Shown one piece after another: positions 24,711 to 35,010 of a DNA stretch of 45,536 nt. The notes beneath the pieces were generated by a model. It made no database searches and had not been told where the DNA came from. It saw only the letters and a program-made list of their open reading frames with translations. The position numbers and the translations under genes are program-made. Source of the stretch: Stutzerimonas stutzeri (GTDB lineage: Bacteria > Pseudomonadota > Gammaproteobacteria > Pseudomonadales > Pseudomonadaceae); the NCBI RefSeq assembly GCF_024448935.1, contig NZ_JAMOIE010000033.1, forward strand, positions 1 through 45,536, read 5' to 3'. Within the stretch, counting starts at the first letter, position 1, and the number at the start of each line of letters is the position of its first letter.

Positions 24711-25360
24711 GGCTCGGACCAATCCAGACGGCCGCGCAGCAGAAAGGCCGCCTCGGCCCGGTTGGAGGCGCCGATCTTGCGCAACAGGTTGTGGATATGG
24801 CTCTTGATGGTGTGGGGGCTGAGGCACAGCTGTTGGGCAATTTCGGCATTGGACAGGCCTTTGCCGGCCAGGCTGAGGATTTCCCGCTCACGCAGGGTCA
24901 GCGACGGTTTGCTGCCAGCGAGTTGGCGCATGCGCCGCCACTGGCTGAGCAGGCGTTCGGTCAAGACCCGCGGCAGCCAGTCGCCGCCTTCGAGGAGCAC
25001 TTGGATGCCGTCGAGCAGGTGCTCGCGAGTGGCGTGGCTGTAAAACACGCCGCGAATGGCAGGATGCTTGTCGACCAGTTGCTCGGCCTGTTCCGGCGCG
25101 ATATTGACCAGCGCAACGGGTGTCTGCTCGTCGAGCTGATCGAGCAACGTTGACAGTTGCTCGGCCTGGCTGTTTCCCGAGTCGAGCAGGTAGAGATCGG
25201 TGCTGCCCGGAACGATCTTCTCGAGCCGCGCCAGGGCTACCTCTAGCTGAGCCTGTTCACCAAGAAAGTGCTTGAAGAACAGCCCGAGAAGCTCATTGCC
25301 GGTCAGCAGGGTGACGGTAGGCCGGTTACGTTCCCGGTGAGTGAAGTCCGCTTCGTCCAT
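24698..25360 (-). CDS. csgD: CsgD-like LuxR-family transcription regulator
   Basis: The 220-residue regulator has an N-terminal receiver-like domain (VTLLTGNELLGLFFKHFL, LYLLDSGNS). A C-terminal LuxR helix-turn-helix lies at about 150-210 (LTLREREILSLAGKGLSNAE, LSPHTIKSHIHNLLRKIGAS). CsgD activates curli genes and other matrix functions. ATG 25360 follows AAGGATTGAAC; an earlier in-frame ATG at 25396 lacks such a site. It heads the csgD-csgE-csgB-csgA-csgH order and is divergent from the OPT transporter gene, with 202 bases for both promoters. Confidence 0.88.
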   Translation of the reverse strand: MDEADFTHRERNRPTVTLLTGNELLGLFFKHFLGEQAQLEVALARLEKIVPGSTDLYLLDSGNSQAEQLSTLLDQLDEQTPVALVNIAPEQAEQLVDKHPAIRGVFYSHATREHLLDGIQVLLEGGDWLPRVLTERLLSQWRRMRQLAGSKPSLTLREREILSLAGKGLSNAEIAQQLCLSPHTIKSHIHNLLRKIGASNRAEAAFLLRGRLDWSEPCHA

Positions 25361-25562
25361 GTTCAATCCTTGGTTTGGAGTGCCGTTATGCTGCATAGAA
25401 AAGTTACTAAACGACCGGCCAGAAATGACGAAGTTCAGCGTTAACGTCGGGATTAGGACGGCATCTGCGCGCTGAGGATGACAACCCGACGGACGGTTGA
25501 AGAAACGCTGTGGTGGCCTTAATGGACTAAGGTGAGTCAATCGCCCATTCGATGGAGCCTGC

Positions 25563-27263
25563 ATGAGTGACCCGTCACGCGAACTGACTCTGCGCGCACT
25601 GTTGACCGGCCTGCTGCTGGGGGCCGTGCTGACGCCATCAAATATCTATTCGGGGCTCAAGATCGGCTGGTCGTTCAACATGTCGATCATCGCGCTGCTG
25701 GTCGGCTTTGCCGTCTGGCAAAGCCTGGCACGAGTGCTGAGAAGGCCCGCCTGGACGCTGCACGAAAGCAACATCAACCAGACCACTGCCTCATCCGCGG
25801 CTTCGATCATTTCCAGCGGTTTGGTCGCGCCGATTCCTGCCTACACGTTGATCACCGGCCAGCAGTTCGACACCTTGCCGCTGGTGGCCTGGGTGTTCTC
25901 GGTCAGCTTTCTCGGCGTCTGGGTCGCCTGGTACTTGCGGCCATCACTGATTATCGAAACGCAGCTGCGCTTTCCTGAAGGCATGGCGACCTTGGCGACC
26001 ATGCAGCAGATCTACAGCCATGGCGCTGAGGCGGCGCAGCGCTTATGGGTATTGGGTTCGGCTGCGCTGCTGGCGGCGTTGGCCAAGCTGGTGGACGGTC
26101 TCTGGTGGAGCGTGCCGCGCTGGACACCCAGCGCGCAGCTGGAGCGCTTGACGTTCAGCCTCGAACCGTCGCTGTTGCTGCTGGGCTTCGGCGGAATCAT
26201 CGGCTTACGGGTTGGGTTGTCGTTGCTGCTCGGCGCGTTGATCGCCTGGGGCGTGCTGGCACCCTGGTTGTTGACGGAAGGTCTGGTGACAATCCCGGCG
26301 GGCGCCAGCGGGCCGCAATTCGGAGTGCTGATCGAGTGGCTGCTGTGGCCGGGGGTCAGCCTGATGGTCTGCGCTACGCTGATTTCACTCAGCCTGCGTT
26401 TTTTGCGCGCCCGACGAGGCGCTGCAGCACAGCGCATTCGATTCGCATGGCCCGCGCCTTTGCCGGCGCTCGGGCTGGGCCTGGCGGCCATCCTGGTGAT
26501 CACCCTGCAGATGAGCCTGTTCGGTATCCATCCACTCATGGCCGCGCTGTCGATCCCGCTGGCGCTGCTGCTGGCCATGGTTGCGGCACGTGTCGTCGGC
26601 GCCACCGGGATACCGCCGATTGGTGCGATCGGGCAGCTGTCGCAGCTGGGTTTCGCTGCCATTGCGCCTGGTCAGGTGGCGATCAACCTGATGAGTGCCA
26701 ACACCGCGGGCGGTGCTGCGGGTCAATGCACCGATCTGCTCAACGACTTCAAGGTCGGTCACGCAATTGGCGCAACCCCCTCGCGCCAGGTGATTGCGCA
26801 GTGCCTGGGTATTCTGGTCGGCAGCCTGGTAGGGGTACTCGTCTATCAACTGCTGATTCCTGATCCTCAGGCCATGCTGATCACCCCCGAGTGGCCAGCG
26901 CCTGCCGTGGCGACCTGGAAAGCCGTGGCGCAGGCGCTGACCACCGGACTCGGCTCGATCAGCCTGGACATCCGCTGGGCGATGTTGATCGGTGCAGGGG
27001 TCGGCGTTGTGCTTGGCCTGCTCGAAGGCTCGGCGCCGGTCTGGCGGTTGCGCTGGTTACCCAGCTCTGCGGCGCTGGGGCTGGCATTCATCATACCTGC
27101 CTCGATCTCGCTGATGATGGCGTTCGGCGCCCAGTTGGCCTGGCTGTTCGCGGCCCGCTGGGGCAGCCTGGCCGAGCGTTTTGTGATCGTTGCCGCCGCC
27201 GGGCTAGTGGCCGGTGAAAGCATGGCTGGTATCGGCATTTCATTGTGGCAGTTGTTGCGCTGA
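25563..27263 (+). CDS. OPT family oligopeptide transporter
   Basis: The 566-residue inner-membrane protein has about 14 hydrophobic segments. Family marks include NIYSGLKIGWSFNMSII (residues 27-43), NINQTTASSAASI (about 71-83), LRFPEGMATLATMQ and VGATGIPPIGAIGQL. OPT proteins import oligopeptides or metal-chelate complexes with protons. GGAG lies 7 bases before ATG 25563. It is a single gene, divergent from csgD; the substrate cannot be inferred. Confidence 0.9.
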   Translation: MSDPSRELTLRALLTGLLLGAVLTPSNIYSGLKIGWSFNMSIIALLVGFAVWQSLARVLRRPAWTLHESNINQTTASSAASIISSGLVAPIPAYTLITGQQFDTLPLVAWVFSVSFLGVWVAWYLRPSLIIETQLRFPEGMATLATMQQIYSHGAEAAQRLWVLGSAALLAALAKLVDGLWWSVPRWTPSAQLERLTFSLEPSLLLLGFGGIIGLRVGLSLLLGALIAWGVLAPWLLTEGLVTIPAGASGPQFGVLIEWLLWPGVSLMVCATLISLSLRFLRARRGAAAQRIRFAWPAPLPALGLGLAAILVITLQMSLFGIHPLMAALSIPLALLLAMVAARVVGATGIPPIGAIGQLSQLGFAAIAPGQVAINLMSANTAGGAAGQCTDLLNDFKVGHAIGATPSRQVIAQCLGILVGSLVGVLVYQLLIPDPQAMLITPEWPAPAVATWKAVAQALTTGLGSISLDIRWAMLIGAGVGVVLGLLEGSAPVWRLRWLPSSAALGLAFIIPASISLMMAFGAQLAWLFAARWGSLAERFVIVAAAGLVAGESMAGIGISLWQLLR

Positions 27264-27471
27264 GTTTTGGCCAGGCGTCCTTGAGGAAAAATCGCGTGGG
27301 GACATCCGGTGAACGGTCGGCTGCCGGCGTGGCGATCAGTGGCGCCAGCGCTACAGCGCTCGCCTCGTCCGGGTTTCGGCGTTTTTGAAAGATCCTGTCA
27401 TGCGCCGGGGTTAAATTTATTTTCGTGGGCAGTGCCCAAGTATGTGAAGCCCTTGAAACTGGAGAACGATC

Positions 27472-27801
27472 ATGCAAACGAACAAGCTCGCCGCGCTGAC
27501 TCTAGCCGGTCTTATGTCGACCGCTGTATTTGCCGCAGGCACAACGGACAACGAGGCCATTCATGACAAGGGTCGTTACGACGCGAATAGCAGCTCAATG
27601 AAGAGCGGCACTCATGACGGCAAAATGGGCGGCGCCCGTGACGACACGATGATGGACGGTTCGACAACCGACGATACCGGCCGCACAGGGCGGACTACGG
27701 GCGCAGGAAGCACAAATGCTGCTGACCCGGCAGGCCCTGGTATGGGGGGTACCAGTATGGGTAACACCACTGGTACCGGCAGCAGCGCGACCGGCAATTA
27801 A
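27472..27801 (+). CDS. Small secreted Gly/Ser/Thr-rich protein of unknown function
   Basis: This 109-residue protein has a clear signal peptide (LAALTLAGLMSTAVFAAG). The rest is low-complexity, rich in Gly, Thr, Ser, Asp and Met (DDTMMDGSTTDDTGRTGR, GMGGTSMGNTTGTGSSATGN), with no cysteines and no predicted fold. GGAGAACGATC precedes the ATG. AT-rich sequence (TTAAATTTATTTT, about 27412) 50 bases upstream could be part of its promoter. A strong terminator follows. I do not recognise the family. It could be an envelope-stress or desiccation-type disordered protein, but this is a guess. Confidence 0.75.
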   Translation: MQTNKLAALTLAGLMSTAVFAAGTTDNEAIHDKGRYDANSSSMKSGTHDGKMGGARDDTMMDGSTTDDTGRTGRTTGAGSTNAADPAGPGMGGTSMGNTTGTGSSATGN

Positions 27802-27819
27802 TGCCAAGCGGCCCATTTG

Positions 27820-27847
27820 AACAGCCCCGGCCATTGCCGGGGCTGTT
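27820..27847. terminator. Bidirectional terminator between the small secreted protein gene and def
   Basis: AACAGCCCCGG pairs perfectly with CCGGGGCTGTT around a six-base centre, with A and T residues on the flanks. The two genes converge here, so it can serve both. Confidence 0.85.
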
Positions 27848-27874
27848 TCCGCTGCAAGCCTTTGGAGTGGCAGT

Positions 27875-28381
27875 TCAAGCCTGCTGACGATGAAGCTTTT
27901 CCAGCTTCTTCTTGATCCGGTCGCGCTTGAGGTTGGAAAGATAATCGACGAACAGCTTGCCGTTGAGGTGATCGCATTCGTGCTGGATGCAGACCGCGAG
28001 CAGACCTTCGGCACTCAGCTCATAGGGCTGACCGTCGCGGTCCAGCGCCTTGACCTTCACCTTCCGTGGCCGATCTACGTTTTCGTAGAAGCCGGGGACC
28101 GACAGGCATCCTTCCTGATACTGCTCCATCTCGTCGGTGAGGAACTCGAACTCGGGGTTGATGAAGACCCGTGGCTCGGTCTTGTCTTCGGACAGGTCCA
28201 TCACCACGATCCGCTTGTGCACGTTGACCTGCGTGGCGGCCAGGCCGATGCCCGGTGCGTCGTACATGGTCTCGAACATGTCGTCGATCAGCTGACGAAT
28301 GCCGTCGTCGACCACCTCCACCGGTTTGGCGATGGTGCGCAGGCGTGGATCGGGAAATTCAAGGATGTTCAGGATTGCCAT
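27875..28381 (-). CDS. def: Peptide deformylase
   Basis: This 168-residue cytosolic metalloenzyme removes the N-formyl group from new proteins. The three family motifs are present: GIGLAATQ (residues about 45-52), EGCLS with the metal-binding Cys (about 90-94), and HECDH with two metal-binding His (about 134-138). Length and the basic C-terminus ([12 protein letters not shown]) are normal. It is divergent from the LysM gene, as in other Pseudomonas genomes, where fmt usually follows def; the region downstream here holds a small secreted protein gene instead. Confidence 0.97.
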   Translation of the reverse strand: MAILNILEFPDPRLRTIAKPVEVVDDGIRQLIDDMFETMYDAPGIGLAATQVNVHKRIVVMDLSEDKTEPRVFINPEFEFLTDEMEQYQEGCLSVPGFYENVDRPRKVKVKALDRDGQPYELSAEGLLAVCIQHECDHLNGKLFVDYLSNLKRDRIKKKLEKLHRQQA

Positions 28382-28527
28382 ATGCGTTTGTGATGCACTT
28401 ATGGAATAAAGTCAAAAGCCGCTGCTAAGATGCCGAGCAGCTTGTAAACGGCTTAACGCCGCTTTCCACAGGGGTTCTGCGGCGCTAGACGCTTTACATG
28501 AAGGCACATCATAAAGGGATTCACCAC

Positions 28528-29553
28528 ATGAGGAAATCACTACTCGCCCTGCTGCTGGTAGCGGTTGGCGGTATGGCACAGGCCGCTGTGCAGCTCAAGG
28601 ATGACCATCCGGAGCAGTACACCGTAGTGAAAGGCGACACACTCTGGGACATTTCCGGTCGTTTCCTCAGCGAACCCTGGAAGTGGCCGGAACTCTGGCA
28701 TGCCAACCCGCAGGTGGAAAATCCGCACCTGATCTATCCGGGCGACAGCCTGAGTCTGGTCTATATCGACGGCCAACCGCGCATCATGCTCAACCGTGGC
28801 GCGTCGCGCGGGACCATCAAGCTCTCGCCTACCGTTCGCACCACGCCCATGGCCGAAGCCATCAGTACCATTCCGCTGGAGGCCGTCAACAGCTTTCTGC
28901 TGCGCAACCGCATCGTCGACAGCGCCGCTGAGTTCCAGGCAGCTCCGTATATCGTCGCTGGCAATGCCGAGCGCGTGATCAGCGGCTCCGGTGATCGGGT
29001 CTATGGCCGTGGTGAATTCCAGGACGGCATTGGCGTCTACGGCATCTTCCGCCAGGGCAAGACTTATGTAGATCCGGACACCCAGGAGTTTCTGGGCATC
29101 AACGCCGACGACGTGGGAACCGCCGAGCTTCTCGACATGGAAGGCGACATCGCCACCATGATGCTTACACGGGTTACCCAGGAAGCGCGCATCGGCGACC
29201 GCGTGTTTCCCAGTGAAGGGCGTGCAGTGAATTCGACCTTCATGCCGAGCGAGCCGGAAGCAGAAGTCAAGGGTGTGATCCTCGACGTACCGCGTGGCGT
29301 GACCCAGATCGGCCAGTTCGATGTGGTTACCCTGAACAAGGGCGCGCGTGACGGGCTGAACGTCGGCAACGTGCTGGCCGTATACAAGACCGGCGAAACC
29401 GTACGCGACCGGGTGACCGGCGAGAACGTCAAGATTCCTGATGAGCGTTCGGGTCTGCTGATGGTCTTCCGCACCTACGATAAGCTCAGCTATGGCTTGG
29501 TCCTGCAGGCGACCCGCTCGCTGGCTGTGATGGATAAGATCCGTAACCCCTGA
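28528..29553 (+). CDS. LysM domain secreted protein
   Basis: The 341-residue protein has a signal peptide (MRKSLLALLLVAVGGMAQAA) and one LysM peptidoglycan-binding domain at residues 30-80 (YTVVKGDTLWDISGRFLSEP, LIYPGDSLSL). A longer conserved domain of unknown function follows. It matches the LysM gene that always precedes dprA in pseudomonads. ATG 28528 is preferred over an upstream in-frame ATG at 28498 because it begins the signal peptide and has AAGGG before it. Function is probably in cell-wall maintenance. Confidence 0.93.
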   Translation: MRKSLLALLLVAVGGMAQAAVQLKDDHPEQYTVVKGDTLWDISGRFLSEPWKWPELWHANPQVENPHLIYPGDSLSLVYIDGQPRIMLNRGASRGTIKLSPTVRTTPMAEAISTIPLEAVNSFLLRNRIVDSAAEFQAAPYIVAGNAERVISGSGDRVYGRGEFQDGIGVYGIFRQGKTYVDPDTQEFLGINADDVGTAELLDMEGDIATMMLTRVTQEARIGDRVFPSEGRAVNSTFMPSEPEAEVKGVILDVPRGVTQIGQFDVVTLNKGARDGLNVGNVLAVYKTGETVRDRVTGENVKIPDERSGLLMVFRTYDKLSYGLVLQATRSLAVMDKIRNP

Positions 29554-29558
29554 CCCCT

Positions 29559-29586
29559 CCAGGCCCCGCCGAAGGGGGGGGGCTGG
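29559..29586 (+). terminator. Hairpin with G9 run after the LysM gene
   Basis: CCAGGCCCCGCC folds on a run of nine G and CTGG, giving an imperfect GC-rich stem followed by TTGATT. A second 8-bp hairpin (ACACCGCA/TGCGGTGT, 29603-29622) precedes the dprA ribosome site. Confidence 0.5.
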
Positions 29587-29643
29587 TTGATTCTGCTGAA
29601 CCACACCGCAGGGATGCGGTGTCAAGAGACAAGGACTGATGTC

Positions 29644-30735
29644 ATGCCCGCGATTTCTCCTGCCGAACTGGAAGCCCGCCTACGTCTGCATCTGCTGCCG
29701 GCGCTCGGTCCGCGCCGTCTGCACAAACTGCTCAGCGCTTTCCCCAACGCCGCTTCTGCGCTCAGCGCACCGGCCGCGGCGTGGCGCGCGCTGGGGCTGC
29801 CGGCCAGCTGCGCCGAACCCAGACGTAGCTCGGCAACACGTGAGCGAGCTGCTGCGGCGCTGAGCTGGCTGGACCAGCCGAACCATCAGTTGCTGATGTG
29901 GGACGACCCCGGTTACCCGGCGCTCCTGGCGGAGCTGCCAGACGCCCCGCCGCTGCTGTTCATTGAAGGTGATCCAGGCCTGCTGGAGCGACCGCAGCTG
30001 GCCATGGTTGGCAGCCGTCAAGCCTCGCGCCCCGGACTGGACAACGCCACGGCCTTCGCACGGAGCCTGGCTGGCGGCGGTTTCGTGATCACCAGTGGCC
30101 TGGCCCTTGGCATCGATGGGGCGGCGCACCAGGGTGCGCTGGATGTGAACGGCAAGACCATCGCCGTACTGGGTACCGGTCTGCAGCAGCTCTACCCGCG
30201 CCGTCATATCGGCCTCGCAGGACGCATCATCGAAGGCGGCGGCGCGCTGGTCTCCGAGTTGCCGCTCGACTGCCCGCCGCAGGCCGCCAACTTTCCTCGT
30301 CGCAATCGAATCATCAGCGGCTTGTCATTGGGCGTGCTGGTGGTCGAGGCCAGTCCTTCGAGCGGCTCGCTGATCACCGCCCGCCTGGCTGCCGAACAGG
30401 GCCGTGAGGTCTATGCGATTCCCGGCTCAATCCACCATCCCGGCGCCCGCGGCTGCCACCAGCTGATTCGCCAGGGCGCTGCACTGGTGGAAAGTGTCGA
30501 GGACATACTGCAGGCCTTGCGCGGCTGGCAGCAAACCCCGGCCACGCCCGAAGCGCAACGATCCGAGCCGCTGCACCCGTTGCTCGCCCAGCTGCATGCC
30601 GCTCCCATGAGCAGCGAGGTGCTGGCAGATGCCGTGAACCAGCCCTTGTCAGAAATCCTCGCAGCGCTCACCGAGCTGGAAATCGAGGGACTGGTCGCTT
30701 GCGAGAACGGTCGCTGGGTCGCCTGTGCGGGTTGA
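29644..30735 (+). CDS. dprA: DNA-processing protein DprA
   Basis: The 363-residue protein loads RecA onto incoming single-stranded DNA during transformation. It has an N-terminal SAM-like region, then the extended Rossmann fold with MVGSRQASRPG, ITSGLALGIDGAAHQGAL, FPRRNRIISGLS and SGSLITARLAAEQGREV. A C-terminal winged helix (residues about 300-360; LTELEIEGLVACENGRW) completes it. ATG 29644 follows AAGGACTGATGTC. Stutzeri-group strains are often naturally transformable, which fits an intact dprA. It sits between the LysM gene and tsaC. Confidence 0.96.
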   Translation: MPAISPAELEARLRLHLLPALGPRRLHKLLSAFPNAASALSAPAAAWRALGLPASCAEPRRSSATRERAAAALSWLDQPNHQLLMWDDPGYPALLAELPDAPPLLFIEGDPGLLERPQLAMVGSRQASRPGLDNATAFARSLAGGGFVITSGLALGIDGAAHQGALDVNGKTIAVLGTGLQQLYPRRHIGLAGRIIEGGGALVSELPLDCPPQAANFPRRNRIISGLSLGVLVVEASPSSGSLITARLAAEQGREVYAIPGSIHHPGARGCHQLIRQGAALVESVEDILQALRGWQQTPATPEAQRSEPLHPLLAQLHAAPMSSEVLADAVNQPLSEILAALTELEIEGLVACENGRWVACAG

Positions 30736-30798
30736 GGCCGGCTGTACTGCCGACAGCGCTTGGGTACACTTCGCCGATCAGTCTCAGGGGAGGTGGCA

Positions 30799-31356
30799 AT
30801 GGTCGGCAATTGGCGTGTGCAGCAGGCGGCGCGGGTCATCAGACGTGGCGGGGTGATCGCCTATCCGACCGAGGCGGTCTGGGGCTTGGGCTGCGATCCC
30901 TGGGATAGCGACGCGGTACATCGGTTGCTGGCGCTGAAGGAGCGGCCGGTAGACAAAGGACTGATTCTGGTCGCCGACTGTGTCGAGCAGTTCGATTTTC
31001 TGCTGGAAAACCTTCCTGAGCGCTGGCTGGACCGTTTGGTTGGCAGCTGGCCGGGACCGAATACCTGGCTGGTCCCGCACCGTGATCGCTTGCCGGACTG
31101 GATCACCGGCCAGCACGACAGTGTCGCACTGCGTGTGACCGATCATCCGCTGGTGGCGAGGCTTTGCGCCTTGACCGGCCCATTGGTGTCCACCTCGGCC
31201 AACCCGGCCGGCCGACCTTCGGCGCGCTCGCGCCTGCGCGTCGAGCAGTACTTCCCAGGGGATCTGGACGGCGTGCTTGGCGGCAGCCTGGGTGGACGTA
31301 AAAACCCCTCCACCATTCGCGATATACGCAGCGGCGAGGTAATAAGAGCGAGTTAG
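30799..31356 (+). CDS. tsaC: Threonylcarbamoyl-AMP synthase TsaC
   Basis: This 185-residue YrdC-fold enzyme makes threonylcarbamoyl-AMP for the t6A37 modification of ANN-reading tRNAs. Visible marks are [40 protein letters not shown] and [17 protein letters not shown] choices upstream are rejected because GGGGAGG lies 8 bases before ATG 30799 and the resulting length equals the family's. It is downstream of dprA by 63 bases and convergent with qor. Confidence 0.96.
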   Translation: MVGNWRVQQAARVIRRGGVIAYPTEAVWGLGCDPWDSDAVHRLLALKERPVDKGLILVADCVEQFDFLLENLPERWLDRLVGSWPGPNTWLVPHRDRLPDWITGQHDSVALRVTDHPLVARLCALTGPLVSTSANPAGRPSARSRLRVEQYFPGDLDGVLGGSLGGRKNPSTIRDIRSGEVIRAS

Positions 31357-31461
31357 CGGCAAGCTGCAAGCCACAAGCTTCAAGTAGAAGCAAAACAGAG
31401 CCTGATTGCCTTTCAGCGCCAGCCCTCACACTGGTCCGCTTGCCGCTTGCCGCTTGCCGCT
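31357..31461. repeat. Repeat-rich gap between tsaC and qor
   Basis: CCGCTTG is repeated almost four times from 31436 to 31462, and the inverse word CGGCAAGC lies at 31357-31364. They can pair to form a hairpin between two convergent genes, likely ending both transcripts. The CAAGCTGCAAGC-type words resemble short repeats common between pseudomonad genes. Confidence 0.55.
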
Positions 31462-32439
31462 TTACGGCAGCAGAACGGTCGAGCCGGTCGTCTTGCCTGC
31501 GGCGAGCTGGCGCTGCGCCTCGGCAGCGTCGGCGAGCGGGTAACGCTGGCCGATCTCCGCCTTGATCCGGCCGCTGGCGATCATCTCGAACAGCTCGGCC
31601 GCCATGCCTCGCAGGCGTTCGGCTGAGGTGGCGTAGCCGGCCAGGGTGGGGCGGGTGACATACAGCGAGCCCTTCTGAGCCAGTACGCCGAGATTGACGC
31701 CGGTAACCGCGCCGGATGCATTGCCGAAGCTGACCAGCAGGCCACGCGGGGCGACACAATCGAGCGAGACGTCCCAGCTGCTCTTGCCCACCGAGTCGTA
31801 GACCACCGGACATTTCTGACCGTCAGTCAGCTCCAGCACCCGCTGGACGATGTCTTCCCGAGTGCGATCAATGGTTGCCCAGGCGCCCAGTGATTTGGCG
31901 CGCTCGGCCTTTTCTGCCGAGCCAACCACGCCGATCAGGCGGGCGCCGATGGCCTTGGCCCACTGACAGGCGATCGAGCCGACACCACCGGCCGCCGCGT
32001 GAAAAAGGATGGTTTCTCCTGCTTTCAGCTGATAGGTCTGGCGCAGCAGATACTGGGTCGTCAGGCCCTTGAGCATCACCGAGGCGGCTTGTTCGAAGCT
32101 CACGCTTTCGGGCAGCTTGACCAGATGTCGTGCTGGCAGGGTGTGGTGCTCGCCGTAGGAACCCAGCGGCCCGGTCGCATAAGCCACGCGGTCACCCACC
32201 TCGAATTCATCAACGCCCTCGCCCAGCGCCTCGACCACGCCGGCGCCTTCGCTGCCGAGGCCCGATGGCAGGCTTGGCGGTGCATAGAGCCCGCTGCGGA
32301 AATAGGTGTCCATGAAGTTCAGGCCGATCGCATGGTTGCGCACGCGGACCTCACCGGTGCCCGGTGCGGCGACCGGGACGTCGACCTGTTCGAGGACTTC
32401 AGGACCACCGTGCTGACTGAACTGGATGCGCTGCGACAT
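31462..32439 (-). CDS. qor: NADPH:quinone oxidoreductase (Qor type)
   Basis: The 325-residue protein belongs to the medium-chain dehydrogenase family without structural zinc. It has an N-terminal GroES-like domain (VRNHAIGLNFMDTYFRSGLY) and an NADPH-binding Rossmann fold (LFHAAAGGVGSIACQWAKAI, residues about 143-162). It would reduce quinones with NADPH in the cytosol. ATG 32439 follows CAGGAGTCGATAGAT. The position, between tsaC and hemF on the opposite strand, is the one known for pseudomonad qor. A second, only distantly similar quinone oxidoreductase gene lies at 43968. Confidence 0.94.
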   Translation of the reverse strand: MSQRIQFSQHGGPEVLEQVDVPVAAPGTGEVRVRNHAIGLNFMDTYFRSGLYAPPSLPSGLGSEGAGVVEALGEGVDEFEVGDRVAYATGPLGSYGEHHTLPARHLVKLPESVSFEQAASVMLKGLTTQYLLRQTYQLKAGETILFHAAAGGVGSIACQWAKAIGARLIGVVGSAEKAERAKSLGAWATIDRTREDIVQRVLELTDGQKCPVVYDSVGKSSWDVSLDCVAPRGLLVSFGNASGAVTGVNLGVLAQKGSLYVTRPTLAGYATSAERLRGMAAELFEMIASGRIKAEIGQRYPLADAAEAQRQLAAGKTTGSTVLLP

Positions 32440-32512
32440 ATCTATCGACTCCTGGCAAATCAAAGGAGCCTATCCAACGCTTCCCGGGCGCGTCCGTCAA
32501 TTGGCTCGATGA

Positions 32513-33511
<999 letters not shown>

Positions 33512-33557
33512 GTGGCCCGTATCACAACCTGAATCGCTACTGCTTTTAGGAGCATCA

Positions 33558-34376
33558 ATGGACCGCTACGGCGTCTTCGGCAACCCCATCGGCCACAGCC
33601 AATCGCCTCAGATCCACCGTCTGTTTGCCGAGCAGACCGGGCAGACGCTCAGCTACGAGCCCTTGCTGGCGCCGCTCGATGACTTTCCCGGCTATGCCCG
33701 CGCATTCTTCCGACAGGGGTTGGGCGCCAATGTCACCGTGCCCTTCAAGGAACAGGCGTATCGCCTTGCCGACCAGTTGAGCGAGCGCGCCCACCGTGCC
33801 GGGGCGGTGAACACCCTCAAGAAGCTGGAAGACGGTCGCCTGCTGGGCGATAACACCGACGGCACTGGCCTGGTCCGCGACGTGTTGGACAACGCTGGCG
33901 TCACATTGCAGGGCAAGCGGATCCTGCTGTTGGGTGCAGGTGGTGCGGTGCGTGGGGTGCTTGAACCCCTGCTGGCCCAGCGGCCGGCCGCATTGGTCAT
34001 TGCCAATCGCACCCTGGCCAAGGCTGAACAGCTGGCTGGCGAATTCGCCGAGCTGGGGCCGGTCGGTACAGGCGCCTTCGAGCACTTGCGAGGCCCGTTC
34101 GATGTGATCATCAATGGCACCTCGGCGAGCCTCGGCGGCGAGCTGCCTCCGTTGGGCGATGACCTGATCGAGCCGGCTGTCACCTTCTGCTACGACATGA
34201 TGTACGGCGCGAAGCAGACGCCCTTCTGCCAGTGGGCGGCCGGGCGCGGCGCAGCGAGCCGCGACGGGCTCGGCATGCTGGTCGAACAGGCGGCGGCAGC
34301 CTTCGAGTTGTGGCGCGGGGTACGGCCGGATTCGGGCCCGGTACTGACGCAGCTGCGCAGCCAGCTCGGCGCCTGA
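33558..34376 (+). CDS. aroE: Shikimate dehydrogenase
   Basis: The 272-residue NADPH enzyme reduces 3-dehydroshikimate to shikimate in aromatic amino acid synthesis. The substrate domain shows [13 protein letters not shown] (residues 7-19) and [11 protein letters not shown] with the catalytic Lys near residue 65. The cofactor domain has [22 protein letters not shown] and [29 protein letters not shown] precedes ATG 33558. It is cotranscribed with hemF and convergent with the NAD(P)-binding protein gene, only 7 bases apart. Confidence 0.97.
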   Translation: MDRYGVFGNPIGHSQSPQIHRLFAEQTGQTLSYEPLLAPLDDFPGYARAFFRQGLGANVTVPFKEQAYRLADQLSERAHRAGAVNTLKKLEDGRLLGDNTDGTGLVRDVLDNAGVTLQGKRILLLGAGGAVRGVLEPLLAQRPAALVIANRTLAKAEQLAGEFAELGPVGTGAFEHLRGPFDVIINGTSASLGGELPPLGDDLIEPAVTFCYDMMYGAKQTPFCQWAAGRGAASRDGLGMLVEQAAAAFELWRGVRPDSGPVLTQLRSQLGA

Positions 34377-34383
34377 GGGTCGC

Positions 34384-34995
34384 TCAGATACGGAAGTGAA
34401 TCTGCTCGTGCAGGTGCTGCGGTGTCTCCAGCTCGTCGACGATGCCTGCAGCGATACGGCGTAGCTGCACACGGCGATCGCTGGGGTCGAGATCGTCGAT
34501 CACGCTGAAATCCTCGATCGACAGGTCGCCGCCATCGGCGTTGGCATCCACCAGCGTCCATTTCAACGGATGCACAGCAATGCGTTGCAGCGCCGCAGCA
34601 ACGTTCGCGTCATCGCCCTTGGCGGACAGATCGGCGATCAGTACCAGCCGTTCGACACCGACCTTTGGCAAGCCGGACAGCAAGGCATCGACCGCCTGAT
34701 ACAGGTCATGCGGCTGATGCTTGGCTGCTGCCCCGGAGGCTGTGGCCAACGATGGGCTGTCGTATAGACAGATCACCGCATCCATCCCGGCCACACTCTG
34801 CGAGACACTGTTGGCATCGAACAGATCGCCGGTCTTGGCGCGCAGTCCCGGGCGGACGGTCATCGAATTGAGATCGTCGACCAGGGCCACGGCCTCGTGT
34901 TGCCGGGTCAGCAGCTCGCAGAGCAGCGCGTTGCCGAGGCTCGAATGCGCCCCATAAAGAGCGAATTTGAGCCGCGGCGTTTCCGCGTTGAGCAT
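34384..34995 (-). CDS. NAD(P)-binding Rossmann-fold protein
   Basis: The 203-residue protein begins with a Rossmann-like fold (KFALYGAHSSLGNALLCELL) and continues VVALVDDLNS-like segments, resembling NmrA/atypical SDR proteins. The glycine motif is GAHSSLG. No catalytic YxxxK is evident, so it may be a binding protein rather than an enzyme. It lies 15 bases after the DUF883 gene on the same strand and is probably cotranscribed. Function is unknown. Confidence 0.75.
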   Translation of the reverse strand: MLNAETPRLKFALYGAHSSLGNALLCELLTRQHEAVALVDDLNSMTVRPGLRAKTGDLFDANSVSQSVAGMDAVICLYDSPSLATASGAAAKHQPHDLYQAVDALLSGLPKVGVERLVLIADLSAKGDDANVAAALQRIAVHPLKWTLVDANADGGDLSIEDFSVIDDLDPSDRRVQLRRIAAGIVDELETPQHLHEQIHFRI

Positions 34996-35010
34996 GACGG
35001 CTCGGCCGTA

